Shown here: positions 24,786-39,304 of the stretch, in pieces
How positions within the stretch are numbered: position 1 is the first letter of the stretch
Layout of the letters: every line of letters begins with the position of its first letter
Assembly: GCA_013397695.1 (NCBI GenBank)
Contig: VYZI01000002.1
Location: forward strand, 4,184,159-4,248,158
Reading direction: 5' to 3'
Origin: Centropus unirufus
Lineage: Eukaryota > Chordata > Aves > Cuculiformes > Centropidae
Length of the DNA stretch: 64,000 nucleotides
Notes under the pieces: generated by a model
What the model was told of the DNA's origin: nothing
Databases searched by the model: none
The model's input: only the letters and a program-made list of their open reading frames with translations
Program-made: the position numbers and the translations under genes

Positions 24786-24810
24786 AAAAACAAAACAAAA
24801 CAAAAACAAA
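24786..24810. repeat. (CAAAA)n simple repeat
   Basis: An A-rich tract made of CAAAA and CAAAAA units, followed by a few CAA-type units to about 24820. There is no adjacent element that would make it a poly(A) tail. Confidence 0.75.
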
Positions 24811-27800
24811 CCCAACAACATTTAGGCAAATATTTAGTGTATATAAACACAACCAGTAGTCAGGAATTTTGTAGTGTTTCACACTTGTATCATATAAGCT
24901 ATTTTGCTCCCTTCAAAGATCTTCCACATATGGAATAGATTTTCATCTTAGATTCATGTATTAAGGAGAGACTTCAGAAATCCCATGGAGTTATGCAGAT
25001 TCAAATGAGAAGAATAAGCCCAAATGACTCCATGAGTTGCTAGATTTATATGAAATAAAAAACTCTAGTCCATGGAGGAACTGCAGCATCCTAACACTTG
25101 TTGTCATAGCAGATTAACATAATAAAAAGATCACAGTACTTTTGACTGAAAAATATTTTGAAAAATCTACTGATTAGTGTCCTGGTACAATCAGCTGCGA
25201 GTTGAAAACTTGAGAATCTGGGCCTTGGGTTGATATCCTGATAAGAACTAAAAGTTTTGGAAAAATCTGTCCTATGTTGTCATTCTGAAAACTAAAAATA
25301 CACCTTTATAAGTGTGATTCACATCACTTCTGTATTTGACAGTACCCAGTGCAGCAATGCCACCATATGGTATAGTCTTCTTAGATACATCACTATTTAG
25401 ATGACAACACCAACAGGAGCTCATGGAAATACAGCGATCATGAGTCAGTAAGTGGGTAACGGTGCCAGCTACAGACGTCTTCAGAGGGAGAGTGGGAAAT
25501 GCCTGAAGGAATTAAGTAGTTTCTAACAACCTTCCCCATTACTTCTAGGTCCCTTCCTAATTTGTGTCTGTAGGATTCACAAGCAGGTTCATGTCTTTGC
25601 TTTTATGAACTCACTTCGACCGTGGAATGACAGGCCACGTGCAGTTGAACAGGCATGAAATTTGTAAGATGATTGCACTGAGTTTTTCTGCTCAGACATC
25701 CTACCTCCAGTGGAAGAGTACAGCACAGTGTGCAGGAATTCTACCATGCTGGGATCCTCTTCAGAGTGCATCTGAAATTTCTCCCAAATCCAGTTTTTAT
25801 GGAGCATACATGAAACATACAGCAATTTCCCATCAAACTGAAAGAAAAACCCTTAACCCAAACCTCACAGGGAATATTTTCCTTCTTTATTTGGGTATTG
25901 TACTAATTCTAGGAAGGCTTGAGACCTTCAGTTTGTCTTGTTCCATTCTGCACCTTTAAAAGCTGCTCTGCCCTCTGCACATGTAGCTGTTCACAGAAGA
26001 TGAGCACAATACGAGAGCACAAAAATACCTTAAACTTCTGGCATTCAGTGAGCAGATTAAAACTGCATTTACTTCCCTGTCCTGGACACCTCAAGTGTGA
26101 GTATCGAGTATCCACTATACACTTATTTCCTTCTGCATTTTCAAGTAGGTAGTCCATTTTCTATGGCTGTTGTAAAGTGTTGTACAGTTTTAGAATAGGT
26201 TTCAGTGGTACACATGCTTACAGTCTGTTTGCAATGTACTTGGGGATTCTTGGCATTGAAAGCTGATCTGTACTGCACTATCAAAATGTACTGTACTATG
26301 AACCTTGTTTTCCTCTTATTACTGTATGGATGTACAAAGATAAATAAGCTGTTTTCACAAATTTCCTGAATTCTGTTCTCACAGGTGATACATCACTTGT
26401 TTGTGCGAAGAATTATCCATCAAATAGCATCTTAACAGCATTGGCACAAAGAAACTGTGGAATTCTTTCTCACAGAGACAAAAAAATCACCATTATAACA
26501 CTGGGCATTCAATTATCCTCCTAAAAACATATTGAGAGACCAAAGATTCTTAAGTACAGATGAGTAAAACATTATTTAATAGAGAAATTTTTTTAAAACC
26601 TTTTGTTTCACATTTACATTCCCTTCTTGATTTGCCTGTTCCACTTATTTTTAACAGAGAGGTCCAAGGATAAAAATTTTGTTTTAATCAGAGTACCACA
26701 CATCGTGTGAAAAAGTATTCTTTTCAGTTAAAAAGAAACAAAAACAAAAATTCTGTATCAAGAGTCTTAAAACCTAACAAAGTCATGGATTGATTCCAGG
26801 TCCATTTATTGAGCCTTTTGCAAAATAAAGTTCTAAAAAAGATTTTTTCTAATCCAGTATCATTAACAGTGAATATTGTTCAAAAATCCCCTTTGTATAT
26901 ATACCAGGGTTTTAAAAGTATGTGTGGGTTTTAGTACATAGCATTCACCAGCAGTTGGAACAAGAGTGCCTCAGAGAGAGACGATGTTCTCATGGGCAGT
27001 TAATATTCATATCTTTCATATTCAGAATCTAGAATTACTTCCATAACAGTCAAATCAAATATGAGTTTATCCCTGTAACACTGAAATAATATTTATAATA
27101 TTTTTATCTGGTACTGATTAATACAAACAGAATAAACTCATTAGTACCATCTGATCCCTACTGGTTTTTATAAACCTCATCTAAAGCTTTCTAACAGTAA
27201 TTGAAAGAAGCCTGTTTACTTCAGCAAGTTGTAGGCTGAATCTTATTAGGATACTTGTTCTTGAGCAAGCAAAAAGGGGAAATAATGGAGAAACAACATT
27301 ATATTCTGCTCCATTTTAATAATTCTGCTCTCTTAAAAAAAGTTTTCATTTCTTACTGGGCTAACCTCTGAGGTCAAGGAATCAGGAGGAACCGGAAGCC
27401 CACCTAGTGAGGGCAATACATATTTAAATGATCAATAAACTATTTACTCTAAAAATAAGGTGCACAGCAAAATAATGACAAAGGTGAAGCAGCCATTTTA
27501 GCAAATGGTGTAATACCAAGGGAGTGCTGGGCCACATCTGTGCCTTAAAAGGTATCTCTTAGTCTCTTATTATGCCTGGATCTGTAAAGTGCTGGAACAT
27601 CAGGCAGTACAGACTTGAATCCAAGCTTCACCACATTATTAAGTCACAATTTCCAGATAAGAGGGTGCATTATTTACATTGGCTGTGGAAGGAAGAGATA
27701 GTGCCTATTCCACTGCAGAGTGGCAGAGGTACCCATACAGTTGATCCATCATAAAATCTACCATTACAAAGTAACCTCTTTGCCTTCAGACAGATTTGAA

Positions 27801-27977
27801 AGTGGAGAGCTAGTTTAAAGTCTTGACAGTAAGACTTTAGGTAAATTTATGGCCTTTGGAATGTGAAGGTTATTACAAGAAAGGAGAGAAAACATTAAAA
27901 GATGGAGGCTGAATCTTTCATGGTGATCTAGAAAGTCAGATATCCAGATCTCATGGACATTTTACTATTATTTTCAG

Positions 27978-28138
27978 AGATTTCGAGACGTGAAGAGGAA
28001 CTGGGGCCCTTGCAAAATGAAGTCCTAAGAGGCCATAATTCCTCCATCTTATGGCTGCTTGTAGGGTCCATTTTCTTCTATAGTCTTTGTTATGTGAAAC
28101 TGGTGCTGACTGAACACTTTAAAATTAATGATAACCAG
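27978..28138 (+). other. Splice-bounded open segment, possible orphan exon
   Basis: A pyrimidine-rich tract ending TATTATTTTCAG (to 27977) forms a good 3' splice site. 161 bases later, CAG at 28136-28138 is followed by GTAAGA, a near-consensus 5' splice site. One frame is open across the whole segment and past it (27953-28204), reading SRREEELGPLQNEVLRGH and then a hydrophobic stretch of about 20 residues around WLLVGSIFFYSLCYVKLVL. The phases would be 1 at the 5' side and 0 at the 3' side. I recognise no protein family, and such pairs arise by chance in long introns, so this is only a candidate exon of a coding or long non-coding transcript. Confidence 0.2.
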
Positions 28139-31100
28139 GTAAGAATCTCAGATAAATTCATATTTTTATACATCGTGTATCCTAGAGACATTCTTTTAAT
28201 GTAACCTTGGGTTGTAAACTTATTTCTGCTATTATTCAATGATTTTTATATATAATATCACTATATTATAAATAATGTAATGATAAATACAGTCTGTGTG
28301 CTCAAATACTTTTAAAAGTCTTTGGTGTTAACTTTGTCATGGCAGCATGAATTCTATAAGACAAAATGAAGCATCAAGCTTATACAAACTCTGTATTGTG
28401 TTCTATGAGTAATGTAGAATAAATCTGTGATGCTGGGGGACAAGATTGGTACAAAGATGTGGTAGTAACGATAATGGAATTAATTTCTAAAGTTCAGGAT
28501 AACAATATATAATTAAAAAAAAAGATTACACGTTGATAAACATGTATAGAAAAAGCTGCAAGAAAAATTTGCAACCAAGCTGCTAAATTCTTGGCCAGGA
28601 GTTGTTTTAAGCCAAGATTTGTCTTGCTCAAAACTGAGGATAAACACAGATTACCTAATATATCCAAGCATGGAGAAATGTGAGGAAGCTGAGACTGCTT
28701 TGATAATGGTTCCCAGTGCCAATGTATTGTCCATATCTCTCAATAACAAAACCGATGTGTCTCAATAATAACAGAATTACAAAAGACATGGCAGAAGATT
28801 TTTGCTAGGCTTTTTGAATTGTAGGAAACTGAGTATTTGTGTATGTTTATCAATAACTTGATTAAGATATACATATTACTCCATTTTTTGCAGTAAATAG
28901 TGGTTGCAAGAAAGGTCTGATACTGCCCACAGAGCTGTGAAATAAAATCGAGTGTATCTAGACACTCTGTGAATGAGAGTATTAAAATTCAAATGACGTT
29001 TTCCTAGGAGCAATAGAGGGTTCACATAAAGGTTATTTTCTGAATGTCTTAGCTTCCTTAAGATAGCTTAAGTGCTAATGTTAAAAGTGGTGACAGAAGG
29101 CAGTTTGACTCAGCTGGTGTCACATAGCTATGTATAAAACGATTACTTAAAGCTGTGCTTTAGTTCAGATGAATGGACCCAATAATTTACACGGCAATAC
29201 TCTAGATGCTGCATAATCATTATGGATAAGCAATTTTCAAAGAGCTCTGAATGTTCATGTCTTGCAGCAATAACCCATTACCTCATAGCACAGTCATATC
29301 TTGAGATTATCAAGGAGACAATCAAGACTATCTTGAACTACGTAATTAGTAAAAAGCTACCCATTTATGTTATTTCTGCATTGTCCTGTATTTAAGGGGT
29401 TAGTAATATGTCAAAAGTAAAATTTTATTTGGAAGATTTTAAAAAGTATTTGCTTAATTCTATTACATATTAATATCTTACTAGGTTTGGGAAGATTTGA
29501 TGCCAAGTTTCTTACCTCCTGAGAGTTTACCAATATCATAAAACCAATGTTTATTCAACCTTCAGTCAGCACTGCCTTAGATAATTATAAAGCTGAATAA
29601 ACTAAGCTGTTATGCCTTTCATTATTGCAGCATTGAACCCAATGAGCTTGTTGCTATTGAAAAAAGGGTAGACGCTTCTTAGAAAGATTAAGCAGAATTT
29701 GGATGAGGCATCTAGTTTGCAGATATTCCTAAAGTATTGATATAGAACCTTAAATTCATCCTCACAATTAAAGGAAAAAAAACATAAAATTTATGGTTTC
29801 ATGTCTGGAAAGAGATCAGCAAGCTTCAGTTATCTGAGAATAGCTTTTACAACTTCCTAGACCAAATAAACTTAATTAGCAAAATAAATGAAGAAAGTCA
29901 GAGAGATGTGACTGTAAACATCAGAAAACATTTAAGCAAAACAGCTCCTGTTGCAAGGACTCGCTCCACAATCAGGAAGGAGCGATGAGGCTGATGAAAG
30001 TGATCTTATAGTGTAGTGTGGTGTTTGGTGCCTCATGACACTGAGCACTTGGGCCTTGACCCAACAAAGCTCTTGAGTGCGTGCTGATCCTTGAACGTGT
30101 ACAGTGCGAACTGAGGGATAAGTCTGAATTTTCAGTGTACAGAGATGACATTTTTTTCAACATGACTGTCAGGTATTATTTCTCCAGACAGAGTAATAGT
30201 GGACTTCTGAAATGAAGCAGCTAGCTATGTGTTGTTACTTTGAAAAAGACACTCTACCATAAACTAGCCATCCACTACCCATTTAGACAGGTAGATGATG
30301 TATGTAACAATGATGTATAGACATTTATACATATATATATAAAATTTGAAAGATATTATGACAACACTGAAGCTGTGCTTAAGATGTATAGATGTTAATG
30401 CAATGTCCTCTACTGATAATAGGAAAGGAGTGCTTTTTATTACCATGCCGTTACAGCCATCAACCTCTAAATGTGATCTACTTATCATTTTGGAAATTTA
30501 GTTTATGATACTAAATAGCTCAAACTTATTCTTCATTCTAAGATTAATAAAATTCAAATTCTTGAATATGCTGTCACTTGCAAAAAATTTTTGGAGCAAT
30601 CCAAAGATTTCATATAACCACTTAAAGAAGTTTTTTTTAAAATTATTTTTATGTGTCATTTCCCCTGAAATTTTCTATGTTAATAATATATTTAGTTTTT
30701 TTGGTACTTCATGTGACAGAAATAGACTACTTCTTTTTGCTAACTTCTGTGATAGTGTTTTATGGAGTTTTAACAAGCTACACAGTTGAGGAAGCCATTA
30801 TCAAATACCCAAGAAAACAGTGGCATGTTCCAAAATGTACTGCTATTATCACATGTTAAATGATCAGAAAACCTAATATTTTCCTTGGAACATTGCTAGT
30901 ATGATGTTCTTTACAACTGTGATAAGATTCTTCAGTATGCACTGAAAACTCTTTAAAAAAATGAACTCTGGGTTGGTTTTACAAACATGAAGACAGAGGA
31001 AGTAATGATTTTACCTGTATCTTTCATTCGCTTATTCAAATCATGTTGTGCTGTACTTTGGATGACTGATCAGGACTAAATTATGTACATCTAGAATAAC

Positions 31101-31530
31101 ATTGCTTACTTCTTGTGGCTGGGATTTTTTTTTTGTTAGATTTTTTTTTTGTTTGGTAGTGGTGTTCAGGAAAAAATCTGTGAGGTTGTAAAGTATTAAA
31201 TGTATAAATAAATCCAGTAGGTTCTTCTGTAAGTAGTCTCATTTTCTTGTCTACTCACAATGGATAGAAAGACCATTTCCTCATCCGTAAAGGTGTACGA
31301 AATAAACATAATGGAGTAAATCAGTTATGATGCCAAGCATATGTGCTATAAAGTTAATAGTGGCTTAGTACATACAAACATTTCCTTAATCTTAATTAGA
31401 AAGTATTATTTCTATTTTTAAAAGAAAGAGAAGTGCAAAGTGATGATATTTAATTAAAAAAATGAGAAAAATATTTTGAGATTTATTTTTGCGGAAGTAA
31501 CAACCCCCCAACTTGAAAGATTAAAAAGTT

Positions 31531-31575
31531 CCAATATTTTTTCCAATATATTTTTGTACAATATATATTTTTGTA
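31531..31575. repeat. Imperfect AT-rich tandem units
   Basis: Three successive units start with CAATAT followed by a T run (about 31532, 31544 and 31559), each a few bases longer than the last. A degenerate fourth unit follows. This is low-complexity DNA with no evident function. Confidence 0.55.
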
Positions 31576-34500
31576 TATATTTGTTGCTTTATGTGTTTAA
31601 TTTTTGGTTAGGAATATATGCATTATGTCCATTGAAACAAAAGTGTGAAGAAAGATTCAGAGGGAGACATCTCAGTTTGGAAAAAAGTTACAGCGACAAA
31701 AAAACTTCAGGGTGACATGAAGACTTGGTGCAGAGGTGAACTGTTTGCAGGAGAGGAAACAAAAAGAGGTCATAAACTGAAGCAGGAACCAGCTTTCCTG
31801 TTGCATGGGTAAGACTGCAAGGAGTTCCCTACTTACAGCTCCTTGATGCTACAGTGGTTCAGATAACAAAATAAATGTCATCTCTGTAGCGTCAGTCTGA
31901 TGGTAAAGACTGACTGAACTTGCTCCAAAACCAAAAGGATACCTACCAACTAAAGGGTTGGAAAGAACATGAAATGTCTGGAACTGCACAAAAGGGAATT
32001 TTATCTTCTTTGGCGGTAGATATCCTGCTTTCACTCATAGGTGAAATGGTTGCTATTACCTTTGCCTGGCACTTTGGCAAAAGGAAGGGAGTAGAACTGC
32101 TGAGATGGCAGACGTTGGACTCACATCACAGCTTCCAGAATATTTCTGTAGAATATTTCTATTTCTGAGAGGTTGGTTGATCTTTTTGAACACAGTATAT
32201 GTTAACTTCCACATACACTATATCCTCAGCATCAGATGGGCTGCCTTGTGATATTTCCTTGAGAATAAATACAAACTGTAACCATCTGTGCCTGGACTCT
32301 TCTCCCATGCCTTCCCACACTAATTACTTCTACAGCTTTTTTTAGTTTGGTTTTTTTTTTCTTTGTACATACATATTTAATAATATATATAATCTATAAC
32401 TTCCAGCTTGGAAAAAATGTCTCTCTTATAAGAACGTCTAATCCAGTTTACTCTCAATCACATAAAAGTTCAGCCCCACCTTATGAAAGCTAATACTTGA
32501 ATGCTTATTTTCTGTATGCAACGTTTTAGCTATTCATTTACTTTCTACCGTGTAAGGGTGCTGTCACAGTATTTACATCATCAAAGCATGTTGGGTGGTG
32601 TAAAAGCAACTGTCATTTTATGGAAAATACATATACAGACTCCTTTTCTTTATAAATTCTCCAGAAAAATAAGGGAATAACTTTTCTAAGAGCAATAATA
32701 TAAATTTCTAGCTTTAGCATTGACTTATTTAAAAATGAGATGACCTGCGCTAGATACGAGTTCCTGAAGCCAATTCTCAATGATTCCTATAAAAACCGAG
32801 GAAGTTTTTCTTAATATTTCAGACTATTCTGGAAAACTCTTTGTACTAATTGATAAAAAAGTTTCTGAGACAAACTATGAATTACAACATAGGATTGTGG
32901 GGCTTTTTTTTCTGATTAATTCTGTAGGAAAGGTTGCCGCCAGATTGGTATGAGGAACTTCAGGCTTATTCTTTCACCAGAATCTGCATTAGTCAATGGA
33001 TCTTCCTGACCTACGCAATGTAAATTATTAAATACTGGCTTAAGTATTCAGGAGCTAACTCCTCACAGTGCCTTCCACTTAATTTCCTCAGTAGGCTGGA
33101 GAAAAAGGGATTGATTGTTATTGGTAATATGACTATAACTATATTTATGCTAACAAACTTAGATGAGTCACTACTGTACAAAATAAACCATTAAGTATTT
33201 AAAATAGGGGGAAATGAAGGTTCACAGATAGCTCTGGCACATCCTGCTTCAAGTCAATGGACTTAAAATTGGTTAACTAAAAACTGGTTGTACCAGGCTA
33301 AAGGAATGGTGAATTTATCACAAGAATTTTCTGGGGTGTTTTTGAGCAATATGTTGTTAGCCTCTTTAATTTCACACTCCTCCTAGTTTGGGAACAGGTG
33401 ACAGTAATGGTGGTGTGATTTGACCTGGATTCAACTTGCAGTCTCAGAACAGGGGAGTTTATAAGAAAAGTGTATGGTTTACAATATTTTTTTCAGTGTT
33501 AAAAGATTATTTTAACATATATTATCTACAAATATCATCAGTAATTCATACATGATACTGATATATGCAAGTTTTCTTTTGTGTTAATGTTTTCAACGGG
33601 CGTAAGATGTTTTGTGCCCCAAACATATTTTTGTAAACTGAACTCCTGGAGGAGAGATTCATTTTTTTGTTTTGAACATGAATTGTGGGGATTTTATATA
33701 TGTGGAAACATACAATGCAATACTCTTCACATTTGGGAAGCTCTCTGCACATACAAATGAGGTGGGTGATCAATTTAAATGCCCTGGTTTTTTATGTAAA
33801 CTGTATCATCTAGTATCTTATTAGAAAATAAGATACCAAACTGGAATAAATCTGATATGTTTGATGTAGTGCACTAAATGCTATATTTTCATACTCTAAA
33901 TTGATTCACTTAGGGAAGAGAGCTTTTCAGAATTATTTTTTATTAAATATATTAAAAACCTACAAAAGAAGGGTAAAGTTGCTTACAAACAAGCTTCTGT
34001 AGATAAATTCAGAAACAAAATCTAGCAGAATCTAGCACTATCACAAAACTATTTCACCTGCACTGTCTTCCTGTAATTGCCTGTTAGGTACTTACCCTTC
34101 AATCTCAATGAGCTATTCTCACTACTTTTTTCCAGAAATATTTGGTAATTGTCCTTTATATTTGCACCCTGTAAGTGCTACATCCCTGAAGTAGCCATTT
34201 TATAGATAACTTTTACTTTCTGTATATCTTCAGCTAGTTCATGAGTGTTGTTAACATTCAATATCCTTTTTCTACCATCTCTTTCAGAAAAGAAAGTGGA
34301 ATATTTTTATGTGCTCACCTTGACTCAGCAATACTTGTAGTTTTGTATTATGTTCTTCACGTTTATGAAGAGAAAAAACAATCTACATGAAACTACTGAA
34401 TTTTAGAATGAAGTTCTGGAGAGGTGACTTTTTGATTAAAAATAAGACTTTCTGATAGGAAGTGCTTTTATAAGAACATCTCAACCCTCTACAGAACTTT

Positions 34501-36419
34501 TCTCTTCCTCCTATATATTTAGGCAACTCATTAGTCAGCCCCGAAAGGCTGGGTGTAGTCATCTTACCTGCTTACTCATCAGCTGTCATTGATGCCGCTC
34601 TAAATAGCTCAGGCACTTAGGGTAGATCAAGGGTTATTCCTCTCCATGGTATGCTTTATAGTGTGGGTAGGGTATTCAGCCATTTTTTGCTGCTGCTCCT
34701 GTTGCTCTTGCTATTCAAAACGACCACCTACTTTATCGTGCCTCAACCTATCCATGGAAAAGGATTATGCCCTCGACCATGTGTTTGCATTGTTTAATAC
34801 TGTCTACTGTACTTTGTAATAGTATTAATCCCAGCTAAGTGCTATTTCTGAAACAACACTAGTAGTTGTGGGTGGGAGAGAAGACTTTCATACTTGTTTG
34901 TTAAGTATATCTGCACAGCAAACAAGCAATAGTTTTATTATGAAGAATGTTCTGTACCGTGTTTTCATGTACACTTGCAGAGAAACTTGCAAATAAAAAA
35001 CTCAAAATATCCCCCTTGGAGTCATGAGACTCATGCTCCTGGTTCATTCATCTTCAGAAATGAAAAGCAATTTATTGAAAGCAATTGTCACTATTAGTTC
35101 AGGTGCTCTATTATTACATTTTCATGTGAGGCAACCATGCTAGAATAGTTAGCATAGTAGAAGACAGCTTGCTCTTATATTTTTTTCTGCTTAAATTTAG
35201 CAAAAATCTATCTAGGTTTCTTTCATAGCGGTAACAATATCTTCTCCGAGTTTGCCAAATAAAAAGCCCTGAAACCAGCAGACCAGTGTTTTCTTTGGAC
35301 AACATCAGAGTGCTTTTACACATGGATAAATCTCTCTTTGGTATGGCTGAGGTGTCTTTTTAACAAAACTGTAATGCTGACAGCAAAGAGCAATATTTTG
35401 CAGCCTGAAGCCAGTGGGAGTCCTGCTTTTGACAAGAGTCAAAAGTGTATCAGAGCGCAGGTTACATTCACTCCCATAAGGCCCTGTCAGATCTGAGATA
35501 CAGTTCTTGTTTGGAAATCTTTCAGTTCAAATCTCCTTTTGCTTTAACAAAATCGGAAATCTTTGACTCAGAATATCTTAAACAATTGTTCACTGAAGAC
35601 TGGCAAGGCATGGGGTTCAGATTCACTGTCTGAATTTCAGATAAATTGTGTTTCAAAAATTGCATTCGAAACCCGTAGCAACACTACAGATCTGAAACAT
35701 TTGCAGAGTATCTTTTAATAACACGAGACATATATAATTATTATGTATTTGTGAACCAGAGTGGAGGTTGTGCTGTGGTTGAGATTAAAAAGATATAACT
35801 CATAAAAAACTGCTAGCAAGGGCTGCTCTGTAAATTTCAGTGAAACCTGTTTATATTGAGTAGGAATAATCCACCAGACTGGATGTATACAGCCTAAATC
35901 ATGAATCCTCCATTTCTGAGCCTAATAGTTATGAACACGGGGATTTTTTTTTAAAAGGATATGTTTTTAACAGAATGACCATATCCTTAGACTTCCTTTC
36001 CTTCCTCCGCAAACAAAAAAAAAAGAAAAAGGAATAAAAAGGTATTTCTTTGGAAAATTTCGTGGAGGACAATCTAATTTTTTTGTGATATTCACTTCCT
36101 TTTAAGTGTTTCTGTTGATGGGACTTTGGCATGCGAAATCTTTCTGGTTGGAAATACGGCAAATACAGTTGATGAAACACTAGTTTTTGTGCATTTGTCA
36201 GCAATTAAACTTGCAAAGTGAAGAGCTTTTTAACATAGCTTTCTATTAAATAAGGGGAGAAAAAGTAGTTCACTGTACTTACCAGAGACCACTTCTTTCA
36301 CCCAGGGTTTTCAAAGTACTTCCCAAATTAAGCTTTCTGACCCTCTTTTGAGTTAAATTTCAAACAGGTGAACGGAACATTTTATTTCAGCACTTCTATG
36401 TGAAACATATGCACACAAA

Positions 36420-36640
36420 AGCACTGATCCTGCAGAGAGGTGAATGGTACTCCATGGGGTGCACAGTGCTCAGTCAGGCCCAGGTCCTGCGGGCAAGTAG
36501 AGCTTCTGAAGGAAGTGACTGCAATCATAGCATGGCACATCATCTCCTGCACTCTGGATGCTGGTGTCAGGCTCACACTGGCTGCAGCCGCTCACAAGAA
36601 CGGTTCTGCTGCTCCCACTGTGCCTCAGGCACTTATGTGT
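36420..36640. other. Local GC-richer island
   Basis: About 220 bases that are clearly richer in G and C than the surroundings. Overlapping open frames occur on both strands, which is expected when stop codons thin out with rising GC. A TTTTATTTCAG acceptor-like sequence ends at 36390, but I see no matching donor on the right side. No product is recognisable. It could be an old retrotransposon scrap or a conserved element. Confidence 0.3.
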
Positions 36641-39278
36641 GCCTTACCTACTCTTTGCTTACTTTTCTATCATCTTAAAATTTAGGCAGGATTTTTCTGT
36701 TTTTCATTAAGCTTTGTTTTAGATGCTGAACAACGTTACAATGTCAGGTATTTCTCCTGCAAATATATATAAGTCTATACATATATACTTATGCAGTCTG
36801 ATTTTCTGTTTGCTCTGAAAGGTGTTAGTTATACTTTAGAAAACACTTTTGGCTATATTTGGGGAAAACATGCTGGCATTCGCCAGATGTGCAGTTAGAG
36901 ACAGAGTAATTAAAGCACCTGGGTTTGCAGGCGGTAGGGGGTAGAACTTTTATTGATTTATTCTCCAGAAAAATACAATTATTAAACCCAATCACATTTT
37001 TATCTTTAGGACTTTAGAGAATGTCCAGGGCCATATAGATGAGTAAAAGGGGAAAGAGAATTATCTTATTTACCAAGACTGTAGATAACTTGCTTACAGG
37101 AGATTTTCTTCTTTACAGGAGATTTCTAATTGGGAAGTAGTCTGTTTTTTTTCCCACATCAGTGGCTCCTTTTCAGATACTGCTCAGCTCAGGAATTCCC
37201 ACACACCTTTTGTCAAGGTCATTTCCCAGTACTCAAAAAGATTATTTTCTTCTGCTTCCCTCTCAGCATTCTAGTTATTTGTCTTTCCCTTTCTGATGTG
37301 TTAAGTTTTTATCACTAAACACTGCTTTTAGTCAGTCACCTCCAATCCCAAATATGAATCTCTGTTCTTTGTAAAGTTTACAATCCTCTCATCAATTCGA
37401 CTCTACAAGAGAGTCAGGTTGCTTTCGTATTTTTGGCTGTCATTAGCATCTGTTTCATAAGAAAAAAATAAAAATAAAGGTTTAGCCCAATTTATAACAC
37501 TTGAAATACTTATGGCAATGTAGAATGTGACATACACCATGAAATAAGTCACAAAGCGTTAGGATAAACATTTTATATGTTCTTGTTAAGAATAACTTGT
37601 TGCAGTCATGGGGAATAAATGCTGCCAGTCCAAGCTCATGATCTTAAAACCTTTAGCTTGAGCTATACATGTACACATATACTTCCTATCCAGACTTTTC
37701 ACATAGTAAAGTTCTGGGGGGAGTGATTTACATGGCAGAAGGATGAGAGTACACCTCAGTTCCAATTTCAGTGTTCATTGTAATCCATGAAATATCCCCA
37801 GCGTACTGCAAAAACAGAATACTGGACCAGATTTCAGGAATGTTAATGTGTGTCATTCAGGTCATCTTTTATTTTCTTTCTTTATAAAAAGAATTGAGTG
37901 TTGTTTCTGGCATTCTGTGATGAAATAAAGGAATTTTCATTACCCAGTAGTAACCAATGTGAATGCAAGAAGCACATTTAAAAAAAATTTCGGTATAGTA
38001 CCATAGTTGTTGTTGTAGCTGCCTCTACACAGTTCCCTCTGTAACAATTAACCACTATAAACCTTTTAAGATAATAAAACAGACCAATTTTTCAGTAGAT
38101 TCACTCAAGTTTATGAAGGATGAAGGTAGCTAATACTCTGTCTTCCTGTTACTGAATTTTCTAAAGATAAAAGGTTATAGACATATTTTGTATATGACAG
38201 TTCTGTTCAAAAGCTATGAAGAACTAATCTTTTGATTGATTAGTATTATAAGATTTATAAATAAGGTATGTCTTGCCAAATAAGGAATGCTCCCTTTCGT
38301 TAAACATACATGTTAGGTTAAATGCCTCTCTTCATACACTGCCTATCATGTTAGACAAAATTCATTCTGTCATAAGAGCAGATGGTTTGATTTGATGGAA
38401 TGTTCCTCATTCAAGGGAGAGGATTGAATAGTTTGACAACATGTATTTTGTGGATGCATGAGGCATGGGAAAGTGGATTGTGGTATGCTGTCTATGGAAA
38501 ACACCAATGAATTGGCTTCAAGATGTTGAGTATAGAATGGAATGGAGTGGTTTAAAACATGCATTTTATTGATCAAACAGATTGAGAAGCCTGACAAAAA
38601 AGTAAAATGTGCACACTGAACTCATTCTGTCAATGAGGATGTTTTTCGTCTACCTGCATCCTCAATAAATTGTATTTTCCTATGTACTTCAAATGTTCTT
38701 ATCAGCACTGTGCCACTTTCTCCCACTTTCTCTTTCCTGTGACAATAAGAAGTGTTTGCTGAAATATTGTGCTGTGACAGATTTCGTGGGCAGTGCATAG
38801 CTCAGCTCTCCTGTTCGGTGAATGCTTCCCTAACCTAGAGAGGGCTCACTGGTAGAGCTCAGTCAAATGGCCGTTTGGGTTCAAACTCCTCTGCTACAGA
38901 ATGGGGTGAGTAATGTACAGGTTGAAACCCAGCGAAGCATGTGTTTTGTTTTGAAATGCCTAATTCAGGGTGCAGTGCAAGTCATGATCATAGAACTGTT
39001 GATGTTAATTAGACATCTGGTCAGGTTGTTCACAAAATACAAAATGATGAAAGAAGATGAAAGTTTGCTGTGAGGCTACGACATATTCCCCATCCACAGA
39101 CTGCTCGGAATAACTCTCCAGAATAGATGCCAGTGTCAAGCCACCCCTTTCCTCTCTCAGGAAAGGTAGGATATCAACTCAGGTGCTTAATGTTTAGTTG
39201 TAGGAAAATTTGGTACATTTTCACGGCATGTGTACCTGCTTTATCCGTGACTTAAAGAGTTTTGCCCTTCTGTAGACC

Positions 39279-39304
39279 AGAACTGGTCACGTTCTACCAG
39301 TTCT
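39279..39304. repeat. Perfect 9-bp inverted repeat, 8-base loop
   Basis: AGAACTGGT at 39279-39287 pairs with ACCAGTTCT at 39296-39304. The left arm also takes part in a second hairpin with GACCAG upstream, and the right arm lies in a 9-base direct repeat (TTCTACCAG, then TTCTACCAA). No known RNA or terminator is implied. Confidence 0.6.

Noticed and set aside
38840..38935. tRNA-like words (GGTAGAGCTCAGTC and GGGTTCAAACTCC)
   Set aside because: The T-arm pairs poorly, no acceptor stem or anticodon arm forms at the right spacing, and no terminator follows.
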